A stretch of 64,000 nt of DNA from Mesobacillus harenae (GCF_013343715.1 NZ_JABUNR010000013.1:62001-126000), one strand, 5' to 3'; shown: positions 18,023 through 28,620, counted from the stretch's first letter. The notes: generated by a model not told the origin, from the letters alone. Numbers and translations are program-made.

Positions 18023-18985
18023 TTAGAATTTCCGTTTACCTATAAACTTAGCAATATCTCTTAAGGTTTTTCTTGCGCGGTTAGGCGGCAATTCGTCAAG
18101 GATAGCAAAAGCTTTATTAAGGTACATATCACTTACACGAATAGATCTTTCAATAGCATCTGAACTTTTAACCATTTCAAGTATTCTATCCAACTCAGCC
18201 AGGTCCATATTTTCATGTACAGAAGCGATTTCCTTCAGGAGCCGTTCGTCTTCCATTGCATATAAGACTGGCAAGGTAATATTACCTTGAAGCAGATCTC
18301 CCCCTGCAGGTTTTCCAAGTTCTTTTTCGGTCGCGGTAAAATCGAGGATATCATCGGTAATTTGAAAAGACATCCCTACGTAATATCCAAATTGGAACAG
18401 TTTTTGGTGAACAATTGGCTCAACAGAAGAAGCAATTGCGCCAAGCTGGCAGCTGGAAGCAATTAATAGGGCAGTCTTCCTTTTGATTCTTCGCAAATAA
18501 TCTCGTAGATTTTGATTGAAATTATATTTATCCTTGATTTGTTCTATTTCTCCTATACATAATTCTACAATGGTTTCTGAAAGAATTTTATGAGCTTCAG
18601 GATTATCAATCTTTGTCATCAGCTCTAATGAACGAGCAAAAATATAGTCTCCTGTGTACATGGCTGTCCGATTATCCCACTTAGACTTTATAGTGGGTTT
18701 GCCACGGCGCAGCTCAGCATCGTCAATAACATCATCATGTACCAATGAAGCCATATGAATCAGCTCCAAGGCTACAGCGACATCCTTGATGATCTCTATA
18801 TCATAACTTCCAAACTTCCCCCCTAATAAAACAAAAACGGGGCGAATTCGTTTTCCCCCTGCCTGCAATAAGTGTAAGGACGCTTGATTAAGGAGAGGAG
18901 AATCTGCTTGAATAGAGGCTTCCAGCTCCTGTTCGATCTTGTTTATATCCGCGTTCAGATACGAATACACCATTTTTAACTTCAT
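18023..18985 (-). CDS. hepT: Heptaprenyl diphosphate synthase component II
   Basis: 320 residues, a trans-prenyltransferase with both aspartate-rich motifs: DDVIDD at about residues 84-89 and DDILDF later, plus GGKRIRP near the N-terminus. With HepS it makes the C35 heptaprenyl chain of menaquinone-7. The start is ATG at 18985, preceded by GGGTGG; a GTG three codons upstream would place that site inside the gene. The cluster hepS-menG-hepT is the usual one for menaquinone assembly. Confidence 0.95.
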   Translation of the reverse strand: MKLKMVYSYLNADINKIEQELEASIQADSPLLNQASLHLLQAGGKRIRPVFVLLGGKFGSYDIEIIKDVAVALELIHMASLVHDDVIDDAELRRGKPTIKSKWDNRTAMYTGDYIFARSLELMTKIDNPEAHKILSETIVELCIGEIEQIKDKYNFNQNLRDYLRRIKRKTALLIASSCQLGAIASSVEPIVHQKLFQFGYYVGMSFQITDDILDFTATEKELGKPAGGDLLQGNITLPVLYAMEDERLLKEIASVHENMDLAELDRILEMVKSSDAIERSIRVSDMYLNKAFAILDELPPNRARKTLRDIAKFIGKRKF

Positions 18986-19077
18986 CGTTTCCACCCAGCT
19001 TTTAAAATCCTTCCTGCTTCTGTATCCTAAGAAAAGCTTTCAGCCTTCCTGGTTAGATAAGAAGAGGGGCTTCTAGT

Positions 19078-19782
19078 CTAGTGCTTATAACCAATATGCA
19101 TGGCAGCAACGCCGCCGCTATATGGCTTATATGCTACATTTTCAAACCCTGCCTGTTCAAACATTTCTGCAAGCTTGACCATTCCAGGGAAATCCCTCGC
19201 AGATTCCTGGAGCCAGGAATACTCATTATAGCTTTTTGCAAAGATCTTACCGAATACAGGCATTATGAATTTGAAATAAAGGAAATACATTTGTCTAAAA
19301 CCAATCAAAGTAGGTTGAGAGGTTTCAAGGCAAACTGCAATGCCTCCTGGTTTTAATACTCGCCGCATTTCTTTTAAGACTTGTAAATAATCCGGGACAT
19401 TTCTTAAGCCAAACCCAATTGTAACATAATCAAAGCTGCTGTCAGGAAAAGGGAGTTCCATGGCATTCCCATGTATTAAAGTAACCTGGTCAAGATTAAG
19501 CTCCTTAACCTTTTCTTCACCAATCTTAAGCATATTCTTGCTGAAATCCAGCCCAGTAACTTTCCCTTCAGGGCCTACAGCATCTGCAAGTGCGATCGTC
19601 CAGTCACCTGTGCCACAGCAAACGTCTAAAGCATGTGCCCCTTTTTGGACGTCCATCCGCTTCATTGTCTCTTTCCGCCACCTTATATGCTGCTGAAAAC
19701 TAATGACTGAATTCATCTGATCATAGTTCTTATAAATTTTCTCAAAGACATTATGAACACGCTGTTCTTTCGATTCTTGCAT
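19078..19782 (-). CDS. menG: Demethylmenaquinone methyltransferase
   Basis: 234 residues, class I SAM methyltransferase of the UbiE/MenG (menH in B. subtilis) family. Motif I reads [17 protein letters not shown], followed by [32 protein letters not shown] and [15 protein letters not shown]. It makes the final menaquinone methylation. Between hepS and hepT, so the operon supplies both side chain and ring methylation. Starts 6 bases after the hepS stop codon. Confidence 0.96.
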   Translation of the reverse strand: MQESKEQRVHNVFEKIYKNYDQMNSVISFQQHIRWRKETMKRMDVQKGAHALDVCCGTGDWTIALADAVGPEGKVTGLDFSKNMLKIGEEKVKELNLDQVTLIHGNAMELPFPDSSFDYVTIGFGLRNVPDYLQVLKEMRRVLKPGGIAVCLETSQPTLIGFRQMYFLYFKFIMPVFGKIFAKSYNEYSWLQESARDFPGMVKLAEMFEQAGFENVAYKPYSGGVAAMHIGYKH

Positions 19783-19788
19783 CGTATA

Positions 19789-20613
19789 TTAACCTTCTTC
19801 CACCGAAATTTTCGCCAGCGTTGGCTGCTGTTTGATAATCGACTGTACTCGCTCCTTAAGCAGGCTATTTAAACCAGGAAGCTTGGCTAAGGCCTCATTA
19901 ATTAATGTTTGTGCTTTATCTATATAGGAGTCACAAATGGTTATAAGCTGTACTTGCTGATCATGGGACAAAATGCTTAATTTTTTTTCTGGAAAAGTAA
20001 GTCTTTGTAAACAATCAAACACTAGTGAATATTCCAGCTCCATAAATAACTTTTTTTCGGCTTTAAGCCTTTTAACTAAAAGCAGATTCGAGGAAAATTC
20101 AACCCAGCCGGGCAAATAAAAGTGATTGGATAGTTTCTCAAACAAAGCAGACTCGATTACTTTTATGCTCTCCATTAACGTTTCTATTTTATCCATCTCG
20201 TTCTGGTAGACAACAATTTTTTGTTCATTTACTTCTTTAACACCATCTGCGAGTGATTTTATTAGCGGAATCTCACTTGAATGGGAAAGAAGCTGATAGT
20301 AAAGGCCACTATAATATGTTCCCGCTAGTACAGTAAGCTGTCGATTTTTATGTGTTGAACTTTCCTCTGTATGTGAATAGGAGTTCTCAACCATTTCATG
20401 AGTATCAAGGGCAATTTGAATAAGCATAGTTGCTAGGGCATAGCGTTCTATATTCTCGTCAGACATTTCTTGTTGTTTCATAAATGAAATAAGAAGCAGA
20501 AGTTTGTCTTCATCTATTTTAGGTTCCGCTATGTACTTAAGAAGATAGGGCTGTGCAGCTTTATTTACAATCAACTTCTTAATCTCCGTTAGTTTCACTT
20601 GTATTTCTTGCAC
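19789..20613 (-). CDS. hepS: Heptaprenyl diphosphate synthase component I
   Basis: 274 residues from a GTG at 20613, chosen because GGGTG lies just upstream and the family normally starts close to this point; the open frame continues to an ATG at 20694. The protein is helical, and the segment YIAEPKIDEDKLLLLISFM and the block ALDTHEMVENS are family hallmarks. Alone it has no prenyltransferase motif; it is the small regulatory partner that sets C35 product length with HepT. Identification rests partly on its position between mtrB and menG. Confidence 0.88.
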   Translation of the reverse strand: MQEIQVKLTEIKKLIVNKAAQPYLLKYIAEPKIDEDKLLLLISFMKQQEMSDENIERYALATMLIQIALDTHEMVENSYSHTEESSTHKNRQLTVLAGTYYSGLYYQLLSHSSEIPLIKSLADGVKEVNEQKIVVYQNEMDKIETLMESIKVIESALFEKLSNHFYLPGWVEFSSNLLLVKRLKAEKKLFMELEYSLVFDCLQRLTFPEKKLSILSHDQQVQLITICDSYIDKAQTLINEALAKLPGLNSLLKERVQSIIKQQPTLAKISVEEG

Positions 20614-20805
20614 CGGAATCACCCTTGTTTCCCAAAAGTATATGTATTCTATAGTCTTTCTGTAAAGATGCAGTACAAGCATCAATTGTTTCAAAGTAAA
20701 GGCAGTGCCAATTATATCACAAATGGCGCCGGATGGGCAGGATTAAGCAATTTATTCTCTTTATCTGCCGCACCCGATTAAATTACACAAAAAATAGTAT
20801 GTTTT

Positions 20806-21042
20806 TTACTTTTTCTCACTCTCAATTTCACCATAGGAAGTGAGAATCTTTGCTTTTCCCCTAACCTTGACCGCTGAAGTATGTTCAGTAAACTGAGCAA
20901 TCATTACTTCCCCTTTATCGAGCTTTTCCGAATGATGGAACCTGGTATCTGTCCCTCTTGTGAGGCCAATAACGTTGACACCATCCTCAATAGCTTTGAT
21001 AACTATATAATCTGAATTTGCTGGTTGTCTCTTGTTCTCCAT
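20806..21042 (-). CDS. mtrB: Tryptophan RNA-binding attenuation protein (TRAP)
   Basis: 78 residues, the normal TRAP length. The sequence [24 protein letters not shown] (given in part here: [17 protein letters not shown]) and the region [23 protein letters not shown] carry the residues that form the 11-mer ring, bind tryptophan and contact GAG/UAG RNA triplets. When loaded with tryptophan, TRAP attenuates the trp operon. Here no trp gene is in the aromatic cluster, so its targets lie outside the window. Follows folE (mtrA) by 32 bases, as in B. subtilis. Confidence 0.96.
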   Translation of the reverse strand: MENKRQPANSDYIVIKAIEDGVNVIGLTRGTDTRFHHSEKLDKGEVMIAQFTEHTSAVKVRGKAKILTSYGEIESEKK

Positions 21043-21074
21043 GCCTACTAGCCCCTTTCAGTTTTAATTAAATT

Positions 21075-21641
21075 TTAGCCCTTGATTAAGGAGAGGACTT
21101 CAGCTCTGGCGCTTACATCATCTGCAAATACTCCTCGAACAGCAGAAGTTACAGTCTTGGAGCCTGGCTTTCTTACCCCTCGCATTGTCATACACATATG
21201 CTCTGCTTCCACAACAACCATAACCCCATGAGGATCAAGCTTCTCCAAAATTGCGTTTGCTATTGTAGAAGTAATCCTTTCTTGGAGCTGAGGACGCCGC
21301 GTTACAGCTTCCACTGCTCTTGCAAGTTTGCTTAGTCCTGTTACCTTGCCGTTACGAGGTATATATGCAATATGCGCTCTGCCAAAAAACGGGACAAGGT
21401 GATGTTCGCACATAGAATGGAATTGAATATCCTTAACGAGTACCATTTCTTCATGATCTTCGCCAAATATTGTATCAAAATATTCTTTTGGATCTTGATT
21501 AAGTCCTTCAAAAACCTCTTCATACATTTTTGCAACCCTCTTCGGAGTATCAAGTAAACCTTCCCGATTTGGATCTTCGCCAACTGCTTCTAATATTAAA
21601 CGTACCGCCTCTTCAATTTGGGCACGATTGACCTTTGTCAT
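21075..21641 (-). CDS. folE: GTP cyclohydrolase I
   Basis: 188 residues from ATG 21641 with AGGAGG upstream; a longer frame to 21683 is rejected. Hydrolyses GTP to dihydroneopterin triphosphate, the first step of folate synthesis. Signatures: [18 protein letters not shown] with the zinc ligands Cys and His, SKLARAVE, and [14 protein letters not shown] with the second zinc cysteine. In B. subtilis the gene is also called mtrA, paired with mtrB. Confidence 0.97.
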   Translation of the reverse strand: MTKVNRAQIEEAVRLILEAVGEDPNREGLLDTPKRVAKMYEEVFEGLNQDPKEYFDTIFGEDHEEMVLVKDIQFHSMCEHHLVPFFGRAHIAYIPRNGKVTGLSKLARAVEAVTRRPQLQERITSTIANAILEKLDPHGVMVVVEAEHMCMTMRGVRKPGSKTVTSAVRGVFADDVSARAEVLSLIKG

Positions 21642-21855
21642 ATTTGCTCCTCCTATGCAAGACAGCAGAATTATTAGTTTCATAATTAAGCTAAGCTCAC
21701 AGTTAATAACATTTCAATATTAGCATAACCTTTTCATAACAGGCAAAGCAGAAAATTAAGGAAACCCATAATCCTGCGCTTTCGGTGGGTATTGGGTACA
21801 CAGAGATGGCACTCAGGACAGCATACCGCGACCTGTATAACGCTCCTTAACAAAG

Positions 21856-21885
21856 AAAAAGACCGCGAAAGTTTCGCGGCCTTTT
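21856..21885 (-). terminator. Terminator of hbs
   Basis: GGCCGCGAAA/TTTCGCGGTC stem on the minus strand followed by TTTTT, 34 bases after the hbs stop. Confidence 0.9.
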
Positions 21886-21918
21886 GCTTTAAGCATACGC
21901 TCAATGCAATATATGTAA

Positions 21919-22191
21919 TTATTTAACTGCATCTTTAAGCGCTTTACCTGGTTTAAACGCAGGTACTTTGCTTGCAGCGATTTCGATTTCATCTCCAGTT
22001 TGTGGGTTGCGTCCTTTACGGGCAGCACGCTCACGAACCTCAAAGTTACCAAAACCGATTAATTGTACTTTCTCACCATTTTTAAGTGCATCTAAAATTG
22101 AATCAAAAACAGCGTCCACTGCTTTTGTTGCATCCTTTTTTGAAAGTTCGCCAGCTTCTGCAACTGCATTGATTAGTTCTGTTTTGTTCAT
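21919..22191 (-). CDS. hbs: DNA-binding protein HU (HBsu)
   Basis: 90 residues from ATG 22191, with a strong GAGGAGGTGA ribosome binding site; the longer frame to 22221 contains that site and is rejected. It begins [20 protein letters not shown] and contains the beta-arm [16 protein letters not shown] that wraps the DNA minor groove. HU is the main nucleoid protein, usually essential in Bacillus. Preceded by a long non-coding region and followed by a strong terminator, so it is a single-gene unit. Confidence 0.98.
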   Translation of the reverse strand: MNKTELINAVAEAGELSKKDATKAVDAVFDSILDALKNGEKVQLIGFGNFEVRERAARKGRNPQTGDEIEIAASKVPAFKPGKALKDAVK

Positions 22192-22734
22192 GCCTTTCAC
22201 CTCCTCCCAAAATTCATACATAGCTTAGAAAATAGGGTTGTTTACTACATTTCTAAACAAAATATGGGAATTCTATACGTTGCAGCGGGTATTTATTGAT
22301 ATAGTGTAAATAAAAACACTATTTTTCCCCTTTTTTGCTAGTAAACCCTTGTCTGATAAGGGTTTATTAGCTACAACGTTAATTCTGTTAAAAGATTATC
22401 ATAATCATTTGCGCTTATCAAGATAAATTCGATAAATAATGGTAATCTTTTCATATCTGCAACATAATTGTAATAACTTAACCCCTTTTTTTCTACCCCA
22501 TTCGACAACAATCAAACATTTATATAATATAAAAAAAACAAAAACCAAAACTGGCTATAAATAAATGACTGGACTGGAAAACGAGAAAAAAAGTAGTTTC
22601 AGGCTGCTTAGGTGGTACTGATATTATAGGCTCAATTGCATGACAGGCATAGGTTTCCTATTCCTTTAAGGTATATCCAGATCAGAGAGAAACTAAGGCT
22701 TAAACCCCCTTATAACAATTTCCTAAATAACAAA
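22192..22734. other. Long upstream region of hbs
   Basis: 540 bases without a gene between spoIVA (upstream on the minus strand) and hbs. It holds a strong hairpin at 22338-22370. A weak promoter-like pair (TTGATA near 22418 and GATAAT, 15-base spacer) is visible on the minus strand. I could not place the promoter securely; B. subtilis hbs has more than one. Confidence 0.5.
22338..22370. other. Hairpin in the hbs leader region
   Basis: CTAGTAAACCCTT pairs with AAGGGTTTATTAG (12 of 13 positions, one G-T) around a 7-base loop. No proper T run follows on the minus strand, so it may be an mRNA 5' stabilising structure or a weak terminator. Confidence 0.5.
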
Positions 22735-22736
22735 AA

Positions 22737-22755
22737 GGACTCCATTTAGGAGTCC
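22737..22755 (-). terminator. Terminator of spoIVA
   Basis: GGACTCC/GGAGTCC stem with a 5-base loop followed by TTTTTGTT on the minus strand, 6 bases after the spoIVA stop. Confidence 0.9.
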
Positions 22756-22760
22756 AAAAA

Positions 22761-24239
22761 TTATAATATAATAGCGATTAAGCCGCCGGATCCTTCGTTA
22801 ATAATTCTCTCTAATGTCTCTTTCAGTTTATAGCGGGCATTTTCTGGCATTAGAGATATTTTAGCTTGAATACCCTCTCTTACAATCGAGCTTAAGCTTC
22901 GCCCGAAGATGTCTGAATTCCAGATAGAAAGTGGATCATCTTCAAAGTCCTGCATTAAATAACGAACAAGCTCTTCACTTTGTTTTTCAGTACCAATTAT
23001 CGGAGAAAACTCTGATTCCACATCAACTTTGATCATATGGATGGATGGGGCAACTGCCCTTAGCCGGACGCCAAAGCGTGCTCCCTGCCTGATGATTTCA
23101 GGTTCATCTAGACTCATGTCAGCAAGCGATGGTGCTGCAATCCCATACCCAGTTTGCTTAACCATTTTCAAGGCATCCTCGATTTGATCATATTCCGCTT
23201 TAGCATGGGCAAAGTCCTGCATTAATTCGAGCAGATGATCTTTTCCTCTTATTTCAACTCCGACAATTTCCTTTAGAATCCCATCATACAAATCATCAGG
23301 AGCAAATAAATCGATTTCTGCAACTCCCTGGCCCATTTCAATTCCTGCCAGACTGGCACGATCGATAAATTCATAGTCACTGAACAAATGGACGACCCTG
23401 TCAACATCTCTAAGCCTCTTAATATCCTTAACTGTTTCTTTAACTGCATCCTGGTAGCTTTCTCGAAGCCAGTGATTCTCTCTTAAAACCATCACCCAGC
23501 TCGGCAGATTTACATTTACCTCCAAGACTGGAAATTCATACAGTGCCTCTCTCAATACACTCAATACGTCTGATTCTCTCATACCTTCGACACTCATAGC
23601 GAGAACAGGGATATCATATTTTTCAGCTAATTGTTCCCTAAGAGTTTCGGTATTAGGATGATAGGGCTGTACACTGTTTATCACCATGATAAACGGTTTC
23701 CCTACCTCCTTTAGCTCCTCTATCACCCGAGCTTCCGCTTCCAAATAATCCTGCCGTGGGATCTCGCCAATTGTTCCGTCGGTCGTAATGACTACACCAA
23801 GGGTAGAATGCTCCTGAATAACCTTTCTAGTACCAATTTCGGCAGCCTCATGAAAAGGTATCGGTTCTTCGTACCATGGCGTGTTGATCATTCTAGGGCC
23901 ATTTTCATCCTCATATCCTTTTGCACCAGGTACAGTGTATCCGACGCAGTCTACAAGGCGGATATTTACTTCAAGCCCTTCTTCTACATGAATACTGGCA
24001 GCCTGGTTAGGAACAAACTTAGGTTCTGTTGTCATGATCGTTCTTCCCGCTGCGCTCTGTGGGAGTTCATCCTGGGCACGGGCCCTGTCAGCTTCATTGT
24101 TTATGTTAGGTAAAACAACTAGCTCCATGAACTTCTTAATAAATGTGGATTTACCAGTTCGAACCGCTCCTACTACTCCTAGATAAATATCACCGCCCGT
24201 TCTCTCGGCAATATCTTTAAAAATATCTACCTTTTCCAA
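22761..24239 (-). CDS. spoIVA: Stage IV sporulation protein A, spore coat ATPase
   Basis: 492 residues, full length. SpoIVA hydrolyses ATP to polymerise on the forespore surface as the basement layer of the coat. The N-terminal TRAFAC-type nucleotide domain has Walker A GAVRTGKST with Lys30, and DCVGYTVPGAKG follows. The C-terminus, GSGGLIAIIL, is the conserved tail needed to localise on SpoVM. The start is TTG at 24237-24239 with GGGAGG upstream; B. subtilis spoIVA also uses a TTG as I recall. Proof that this genome belongs to a spore former. Confidence 0.98.
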   Translation of the reverse strand: MEKVDIFKDIAERTGGDIYLGVVGAVRTGKSTFIKKFMELVVLPNINNEADRARAQDELPQSAAGRTIMTTEPKFVPNQAASIHVEEGLEVNIRLVDCVGYTVPGAKGYEDENGPRMINTPWYEEPIPFHEAAEIGTRKVIQEHSTLGVVITTDGTIGEIPRQDYLEAEARVIEELKEVGKPFIMVINSVQPYHPNTETLREQLAEKYDIPVLAMSVEGMRESDVLSVLREALYEFPVLEVNVNLPSWVMVLRENHWLRESYQDAVKETVKDIKRLRDVDRVVHLFSDYEFIDRASLAGIEMGQGVAEIDLFAPDDLYDGILKEIVGVEIRGKDHLLELMQDFAHAKAEYDQIEDALKMVKQTGYGIAAPSLADMSLDEPEIIRQGARFGVRLRAVAPSIHMIKVDVESEFSPIIGTEKQSEELVRYLMQDFEDDPLSIWNSDIFGRSLSSIVREGIQAKISLMPENARYKLKETLERIINEGSGGLIAIIL

Positions 24240-24443
24240 GTGATTCCCTCCCGATCATAGAGTTAATGGGATAAAATTATCCAAATATTAATCTGGGACA
24301 GTATATGTTTATGATGTTGTCCTACATTAATATGACAGTTTTTTTTATCTTACCCCCTTATTTAAATCTTTGCCTTGTAATTGTCATCGCAACTGTGCGG
24401 AATTTAGCAGCTTTATACCATCCAGCCGGATAAAAGCAAAAAA

Positions 24444-24482
24444 AACCCTTCTCCTACAATATATTTAGCAGAAGAAGGGTTA
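24444..24482 (-). terminator. Terminator of yphF
   Basis: AACCCTTCT/AGAAGGGTT stem with an A/T-rich loop followed by eight T on the minus strand, just after yphF. Confidence 0.85.
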
Positions 24483-24485
24483 TGA

Positions 24486-25196
24486 CTATTTCTCTAAAAA
24501 GATTGGTTCTTTTGTTTTAGGATCGATAGTATAAGGCAGAGAGTATGCGGGAACAAACATAGAGTCTTCCACAAGAAGCGGGCGTATATCCTCGCCAGGA
24601 TTTAACTGGTGGCTAGTATCGTCCAACAGCTGAAATAGATCACTTCTGTAATCTACGTAAATTTCACCAGTCCCGCTCACAACGAAGGGAAGATTATGAT
24701 TTGTATATGGGCTTACTGCAAAAGGAGGCTCCTTATACCCAAGTTCTGTAAAGTCTAAAGTGTAAATATTTTCTCCAATTCTTTCTTTATAGGGGGGATA
24801 CCCGCCCGCTCGTATTCTCATTCTAATATCACGAATTGATTCAGCTATCCTCAGGTCGAACAGCTTAACTTTTGGACTTGTTTCTACATCAATTAGGACA
24901 TACTGAAAGATTCCTCCCGCCTCAAAAGCATTACCTGGAGGCTCAGCCAGATATTGGGGAACTATTTTCGGAAAATCAATTGGATATTTCTGATAAATAG
25001 GAGTATCGCCTTCTTTTGTTTTTATAGGTAAAATACCGCCATTGGATTCCTGGAACTGATTCACTGCGGTTTGGACAGACGTTATCTGTTCTTCATAAGG
25101 CACCCTGTTCTGAGAAAGTTCATCCTGAGGGTACATGCATCCAGTCAGCAAACCGGCCAGAATCAGGCTAGATAAGGCCGTACGAACGTATTTCAT
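24486..25196 (-). CDS. yphF: Lipoprotein YphF
   Basis: 236 residues. The N-terminus has a type II signal peptide with lipobox LLTGC, lipidation at Cys20, so the protein is anchored on the outer face of the membrane. The mature part has no recognised enzyme motif; the order and sequence match B. subtilis YphF, of unknown function. Lies 27 bases downstream of yphE. The gene is in the spoIVA-to-gpsA region, where such genes are often sporulation-linked, but this is inference. Confidence 0.83.
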   Translation of the reverse strand: MKYVRTALSSLILAGLLTGCMYPQDELSQNRVPYEEQITSVQTAVNQFQESNGGILPIKTKEGDTPIYQKYPIDFPKIVPQYLAEPPGNAFEAGGIFQYVLIDVETSPKVKLFDLRIAESIRDIRMRIRAGGYPPYKERIGENIYTLDFTELGYKEPPFAVSPYTNHNLPFVVSGTGEIYVDYRSDLFQLLDDTSHQLNPGEDIRPLLVEDSMFVPAYSLPYTIDPKTKEPIFLEK

Positions 25197-25228
25197 ATGT
25201 TACCAACCCTCTTATTCTATGTAATGTT

Positions 25229-25426
25229 TTAGTCTGTAGGACCACTTAAAACCACGAGAAATATTATGAGGCCAGCTGCTATCATAAAAACGTAAGCAAT
25301 AATTCCTGTTATTATTTTAAAAGTACCTTTCAATTTAAACCGAGTCAAATATAGAAACAATAATGAAAAAAACATAAGGCCCATACCAACAAAGGAAATC
25401 CACATTTTAACTAAAGCCGGTGACAA
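25229..25426 (-). CDS. yphE: Small membrane protein YphE (DUF2768)
   Basis: 65 residues from a TTG at 25424-25426, with AAGGAGTGG a few bases upstream; the open frame extends to 25480 but the ribosome binding site lies inside that extension. Two transmembrane helices fill most of the protein (KMWISFVGMGLMFFSLLFLY, and GIIAYVFMIAAGLIIFLVVL). It matches the B. subtilis YphE family in length and context, upstream of yphF. Function unknown. Confidence 0.8.
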   Translation of the reverse strand: MSPALVKMWISFVGMGLMFFSLLFLYLTRFKLKGTFKIITGIIAYVFMIAAGLIIFLVVLSGPTD

Positions 25427-25554
25427 TATAACCACTCCTTTTCCGAAAAGAATTATACCATATCTGCAGGAGAATATCACAATGGATATAATGTTTAACT
25501 ATGGGTATTTTGCAATTGCAATAACAATAGCGCCCATTAATGACGTATGAACTG

Positions 25555-25665
25555 GAGCAAACCAACTTGAGATATTGGAAACACGAAGAGCGGAAGCGAT
25601 CGATGATGACTCATCGTAGGAAGAGGGCGAAGTACACTAGCCGCCAGGCGTTGGAACTGGATGAA
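25555..25665. repeat. Possible degenerate intergenic repeat
   Basis: The block reading GAGCGGAAGCGATCGATG, ACTCATCGTAGGAAGAGGGC and ACTAGCCGCCAGGCGTTGGA is richer in GC than its neighbours and resembles decayed versions of repeats known to me between Bacillaceae genes. No ORF is supported. Confidence 0.4.
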
Positions 25666-25682
25666 AATGTTCAACCATAAAA

Positions 25683-25723
25683 AAAACTGAAGCAAAGATT
25701 GGGGCGACCTTTACTTCAGTTTT
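25683..25723 (-). terminator. Putative terminator downstream of gpsA
   Basis: AAACTGAAGTAAAG/CTTTGCTTCAGTTT arms (one mismatch) with an about 12-base loop, followed by a run of T on the minus strand. It is about 125 bases from the gpsA stop. Confidence 0.65.
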
Positions 25724-25849
25724 AAATTGACTAAATACCCAAACACCCGGTTCAATCACCAGTTTGCTTCGTTGCATTGTATGCAATTATAAGCAGAATC
25801 GCATCACCAAATGCCTAGTTTTAAAACAATTTGCTGAGAAGCACAAGGT

Positions 25850-26896
25850 TTAAAGCCTGTCTCCCAAAATGTTTGCAAGGTCTTCCATTTCATGGGTCTT
25901 TGTGCGCGCCATTAAATGATCGACTGCATCTTTAGGATTAACGCCATTAAACAAAACATCATAAAGAGCATTGGTAATTGGCATTTTCACATTATATTTT
26001 TGGGCAAGCTGATAAGCTGCTTTAGTTGTTCGAACCCCTTCAACAACCATTCCCATATTCTTGAGAACTTCTTCTAGACTTTGCCCTTTCCCTAATAAAT
26101 TGCCAGCACGCCAATTTCGGGAATGAACACTTGTACACGTTACAATTAAATCACCAATTCCTGTCAGTCCGGAAAACGTTAATGGGCTTGCACCCATTTT
26201 AGCTCCAAGCCGCGCTATCTCTGCTAGTCCCCTTGTAATAAGAGCAGCTTTTGCATTATCCCCATAGCCAAGCCCATCGGATATTCCAGCGGCAAGAGCA
26301 ATGATATTTTTTAACGCCCCTCCGATTTCAACGCCAATCAAATCTGGATTTGTATAAACTCTAAAGTTTTGATTAATAAACAAATCTTGGATACGTTCAG
26401 CAGCGGACATATCTTTTGATGTGACTGTTACAGTGGTAGGATGACGGAGACTGACTTCTTCTGCATGGCTTGGTCCTGAAAGAACCACAACGTCCTCCAG
26501 CAGGTCCTCAGGCAGCTCCTCCTCAATCATTTCAGAGATTCTAAGAAGAGTGTCAGGCTCGATGCCTTTACTCACATGGACGACCGTCAGTGAAGCTGGC
26601 TTAAGCTCGCTAATTTTATTTAATACTTCACGGATAGCCTTAGTCGGTACAGCCAATATGATGGTATCTATTCCAACAAGAACTTCTTCCAATGATGTAT
26701 AACCCACAATCGTTTCAGGCAGCTTTATTTCTGGCAGGTATTTTTTGTTTGTATGCTCGCGGTTAATTTCCTCAATCTGAGCAGGAGTGTGGCCCCATAT
26801 TCGAACCTCATGGCCATTATCTGCTAATACTAGTGAAAGTGCTGTTCCCCAGCTTCCTGCACCAATAACCGCGGCTTTTTCTACCTTTCGCTGCAT
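25850..26896 (-). CDS. gpsA: Glycerol-3-phosphate dehydrogenase (NAD(P)+)
   Basis: 348 residues. It reduces dihydroxyacetone phosphate to sn-glycerol 3-phosphate, the backbone for phospholipids. Visible: N-terminal [18 protein letters not shown] nucleotide fold, [42 protein letters not shown] (catalytic lysine in this region) and [14 protein letters not shown]. It follows der by 18 bases and is in the usual der-gpsA arrangement. Confidence 0.97.
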   Translation of the reverse strand: MQRKVEKAAVIGAGSWGTALSLVLADNGHEVRIWGHTPAQIEEINREHTNKKYLPEIKLPETIVGYTSLEEVLVGIDTIILAVPTKAIREVLNKISELKPASLTVVHVSKGIEPDTLLRISEMIEEELPEDLLEDVVVLSGPSHAEEVSLRHPTTVTVTSKDMSAAERIQDLFINQNFRVYTNPDLIGVEIGGALKNIIALAAGISDGLGYGDNAKAALITRGLAEIARLGAKMGASPLTFSGLTGIGDLIVTCTSVHSRNWRAGNLLGKGQSLEEVLKNMGMVVEGVRTTKAAYQLAQKYNVKMPITNALYDVLFNGVNPKDAVDHLMARTKTHEMEDLANILGDRL

Positions 26897-26914
26897 AAAA
26901 ACACATCCTTGTTA

Positions 26915-28225
26915 TTATTTTCTTTCCCGAGGGAATATTTTTATCGGTGTACCCTCAAAACCAAAGGCGTCCCGAATTCTGTTCTCAAGGAATCGACGAT
27001 AAGAAAAATGCATTAATTCGGGATCATTAACAAATACCACGAACGTAGGAGGCTTAACGGCAACCTGAGTTGCATAATAAATCCGCAGTCTCTTTCCGTT
27101 ATCGGTAGGAGTCGGATTCATGGCTACTGCGTCCATTATCACATCATTTAGAAGGTTCGTCTGAACCCGCATTGAATGATTCTCACTAGCTTGATTTATG
27201 ACTGGAATCAGAGTATGAATACGTTTTTTCGTAAGGGCTGAAAGATATACAATTGGAGCATAGCTAAGAAACTGAAAGTTATCACGTATTTTCAGTTCAA
27301 ACTCTTTCATTGTTTTTTCGTCCTTTTCAATTGCATCCCATTTATTGACAACAATAATAATTGCCCTGCCCGCTTCATGCGCATACCCGGCTATGTGCTT
27401 GTCCTGTTCAATAATACCTTCTTCAGCATCCAGGACAACCAGCACTACATCTGAACGCTCTATCGCTCTCAAGGCCCGAAGTACACTATATTTTTCAGTG
27501 CTTTCATAGACCTTCCCTTTTTTTCTCATTCCTGCTGTGTCGATAATGACATACTCTTCACCATTGAAAACGAGTGACGAGTCGACGGCATCTCTTGTTG
27601 TTCCAGCAATATTGCTTACTATAACTCTGTCCTCTCCAAGAATGGCATTGACTAGGGATGATTTCCCAACGTTTGGACGGCCGATTAAAGAAAACTTTAT
27701 AACGTCCTCGCCATACTCGTCATCCACTGCCTTCGGAAAGTTTTTTGCTACCTCATCTAAAAGGTCTCCGAGTCCTAAACCATGCGACCCTGAAATTGGA
27801 TACGGGTCACCAAAACCCAGCGAATAGAAGTCGAAAATTTGGCTTCTCATTTCAGGATTATCAATTTTATTAACAGCCATTACAACAGGTTTATTGGACT
27901 TATAAAGTATCTTGGCCACTTCTTCGTCAGCTGCTGTTACTCCTTCACGTCCATTGGTTAAAAAGATAATAACATCCGCTTCATCAATGGCAACCTCCGC
28001 CTGCTGGCGTATTTGTTCTAGAAACGGCTCATCTCCAATATCAATCCCACCAGTATCAATGATATTAAAATCATATGTAAGCCACTCGGCCGAACTATAA
28101 ATTCGGTCTCTTGTTACACCTGGAATATCCTCGACAATTGAAATTCTTTCTCCAACAATACGGTTAAAGATCGTGGACTTTCCTACATTTGGACGTCCAA
28201 CTATGGCTACTACTGGTTTCGCCAT
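26915..28225 (-). CDS. der: GTPase Der (EngA), ribosome assembly factor
   Basis: 436 residues from ATG 28225 with AAGGGTG at 6 bases; a GTG at 28234 is rejected. It has two tandem GTPase domains, each with a G1 motif: GRPNVGKST near residue 9 and GRPNVGKSS near residue 181, G3 DTGGID and DTAGMRKKG, and NKID / NKWD for guanine recognition. A C-terminal KH-like domain follows. Der is essential for 50S subunit maturation. Confidence 0.98.
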   Translation of the reverse strand: MAKPVVAIVGRPNVGKSTIFNRIVGERISIVEDIPGVTRDRIYSSAEWLTYDFNIIDTGGIDIGDEPFLEQIRQQAEVAIDEADVIIFLTNGREGVTAADEEVAKILYKSNKPVVMAVNKIDNPEMRSQIFDFYSLGFGDPYPISGSHGLGLGDLLDEVAKNFPKAVDDEYGEDVIKFSLIGRPNVGKSSLVNAILGEDRVIVSNIAGTTRDAVDSSLVFNGEEYVIIDTAGMRKKGKVYESTEKYSVLRALRAIERSDVVLVVLDAEEGIIEQDKHIAGYAHEAGRAIIIVVNKWDAIEKDEKTMKEFELKIRDNFQFLSYAPIVYLSALTKKRIHTLIPVINQASENHSMRVQTNLLNDVIMDAVAMNPTPTDNGKRLRIYYATQVAVKPPTFVVFVNDPELMHFSYRRFLENRIRDAFGFEGTPIKIFPRERK

Positions 28226-28350
28226 GAACTTCACCCTTTCTTATCTTATTTAGGACCTGAATCATGAGCAGTTGAAAACTGTTCATACAGCCTAATTAAA
28301 AGTATCGTTTATCATAAAAAAAATTTGAAAATCAATACTTATAAAATAAA

Positions 28351-28373
28351 CCCTTCTTAAAATAGAAGAAGGG
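28351..28373 (-). terminator. Terminator of the YIEGIA operon
   Basis: CCCTTCTT/AAGAAGGG stem with a 7-base loop; the minus strand continues GTTTATTTTAT. It is 61 bases after the small capping-subunit gene. Confidence 0.65.
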
Positions 28374-28433
28374 CCTAACTTATTCAGTTTAACAAATGTC
28401 CTGTCCCTCAAGCAATGAAAACATTTCCATTCC

Positions 28434-28619
28434 CTAATGTTTCACTATAACATATAATTCATCAGAAAGCGCATGCGCAATCCCGTCTAATATCGCTTCG
28501 AGGTTGGCAGTAATATTTTCCATTTCCTCCTTTGTGTCACAGTGAAAGACCGCAGCACCTGCAGGAACCTTCTTAGGATTCGTTGTAATGATGGCAAGAA
28601 TATATTTTTCTAAGTCCAT
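28434..28619 (-). CDS. Capping complex subunit for YIEGIA (small protein)
   Basis: 61 residues from ATG 28619, immediately after the upstream stop and preceded by GGGTGGGGAG. The sequence MDLEKYILAIITTNPKKVPA and the middle FHCDTKEEMENITANLEAIL are a compact alpha-beta protein. By position and sequence it corresponds to the protein that databases call capping complex subunit for YIEGIA, after the partner gene just upstream. Biochemical role is not known to me. It is cotranscribed with the YIEGIA-family gene and yphA. Confidence 0.7.
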   Translation of the reverse strand: MDLEKYILAIITTNPKKVPAGAAVFHCDTKEEMENITANLEAILDGIAHALSDELYVIVKH

Positions 28620-28620
28620 A

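Noticed and set aside
22385..22410. Possible Fur-like AT palindrome (GATTATCATAATC) upstream of hbs
   Set aside because: The half-sites are in the wrong order relative to the TGATAAT-N-ATTATCA pattern; such words are frequent in AT-rich DNA.
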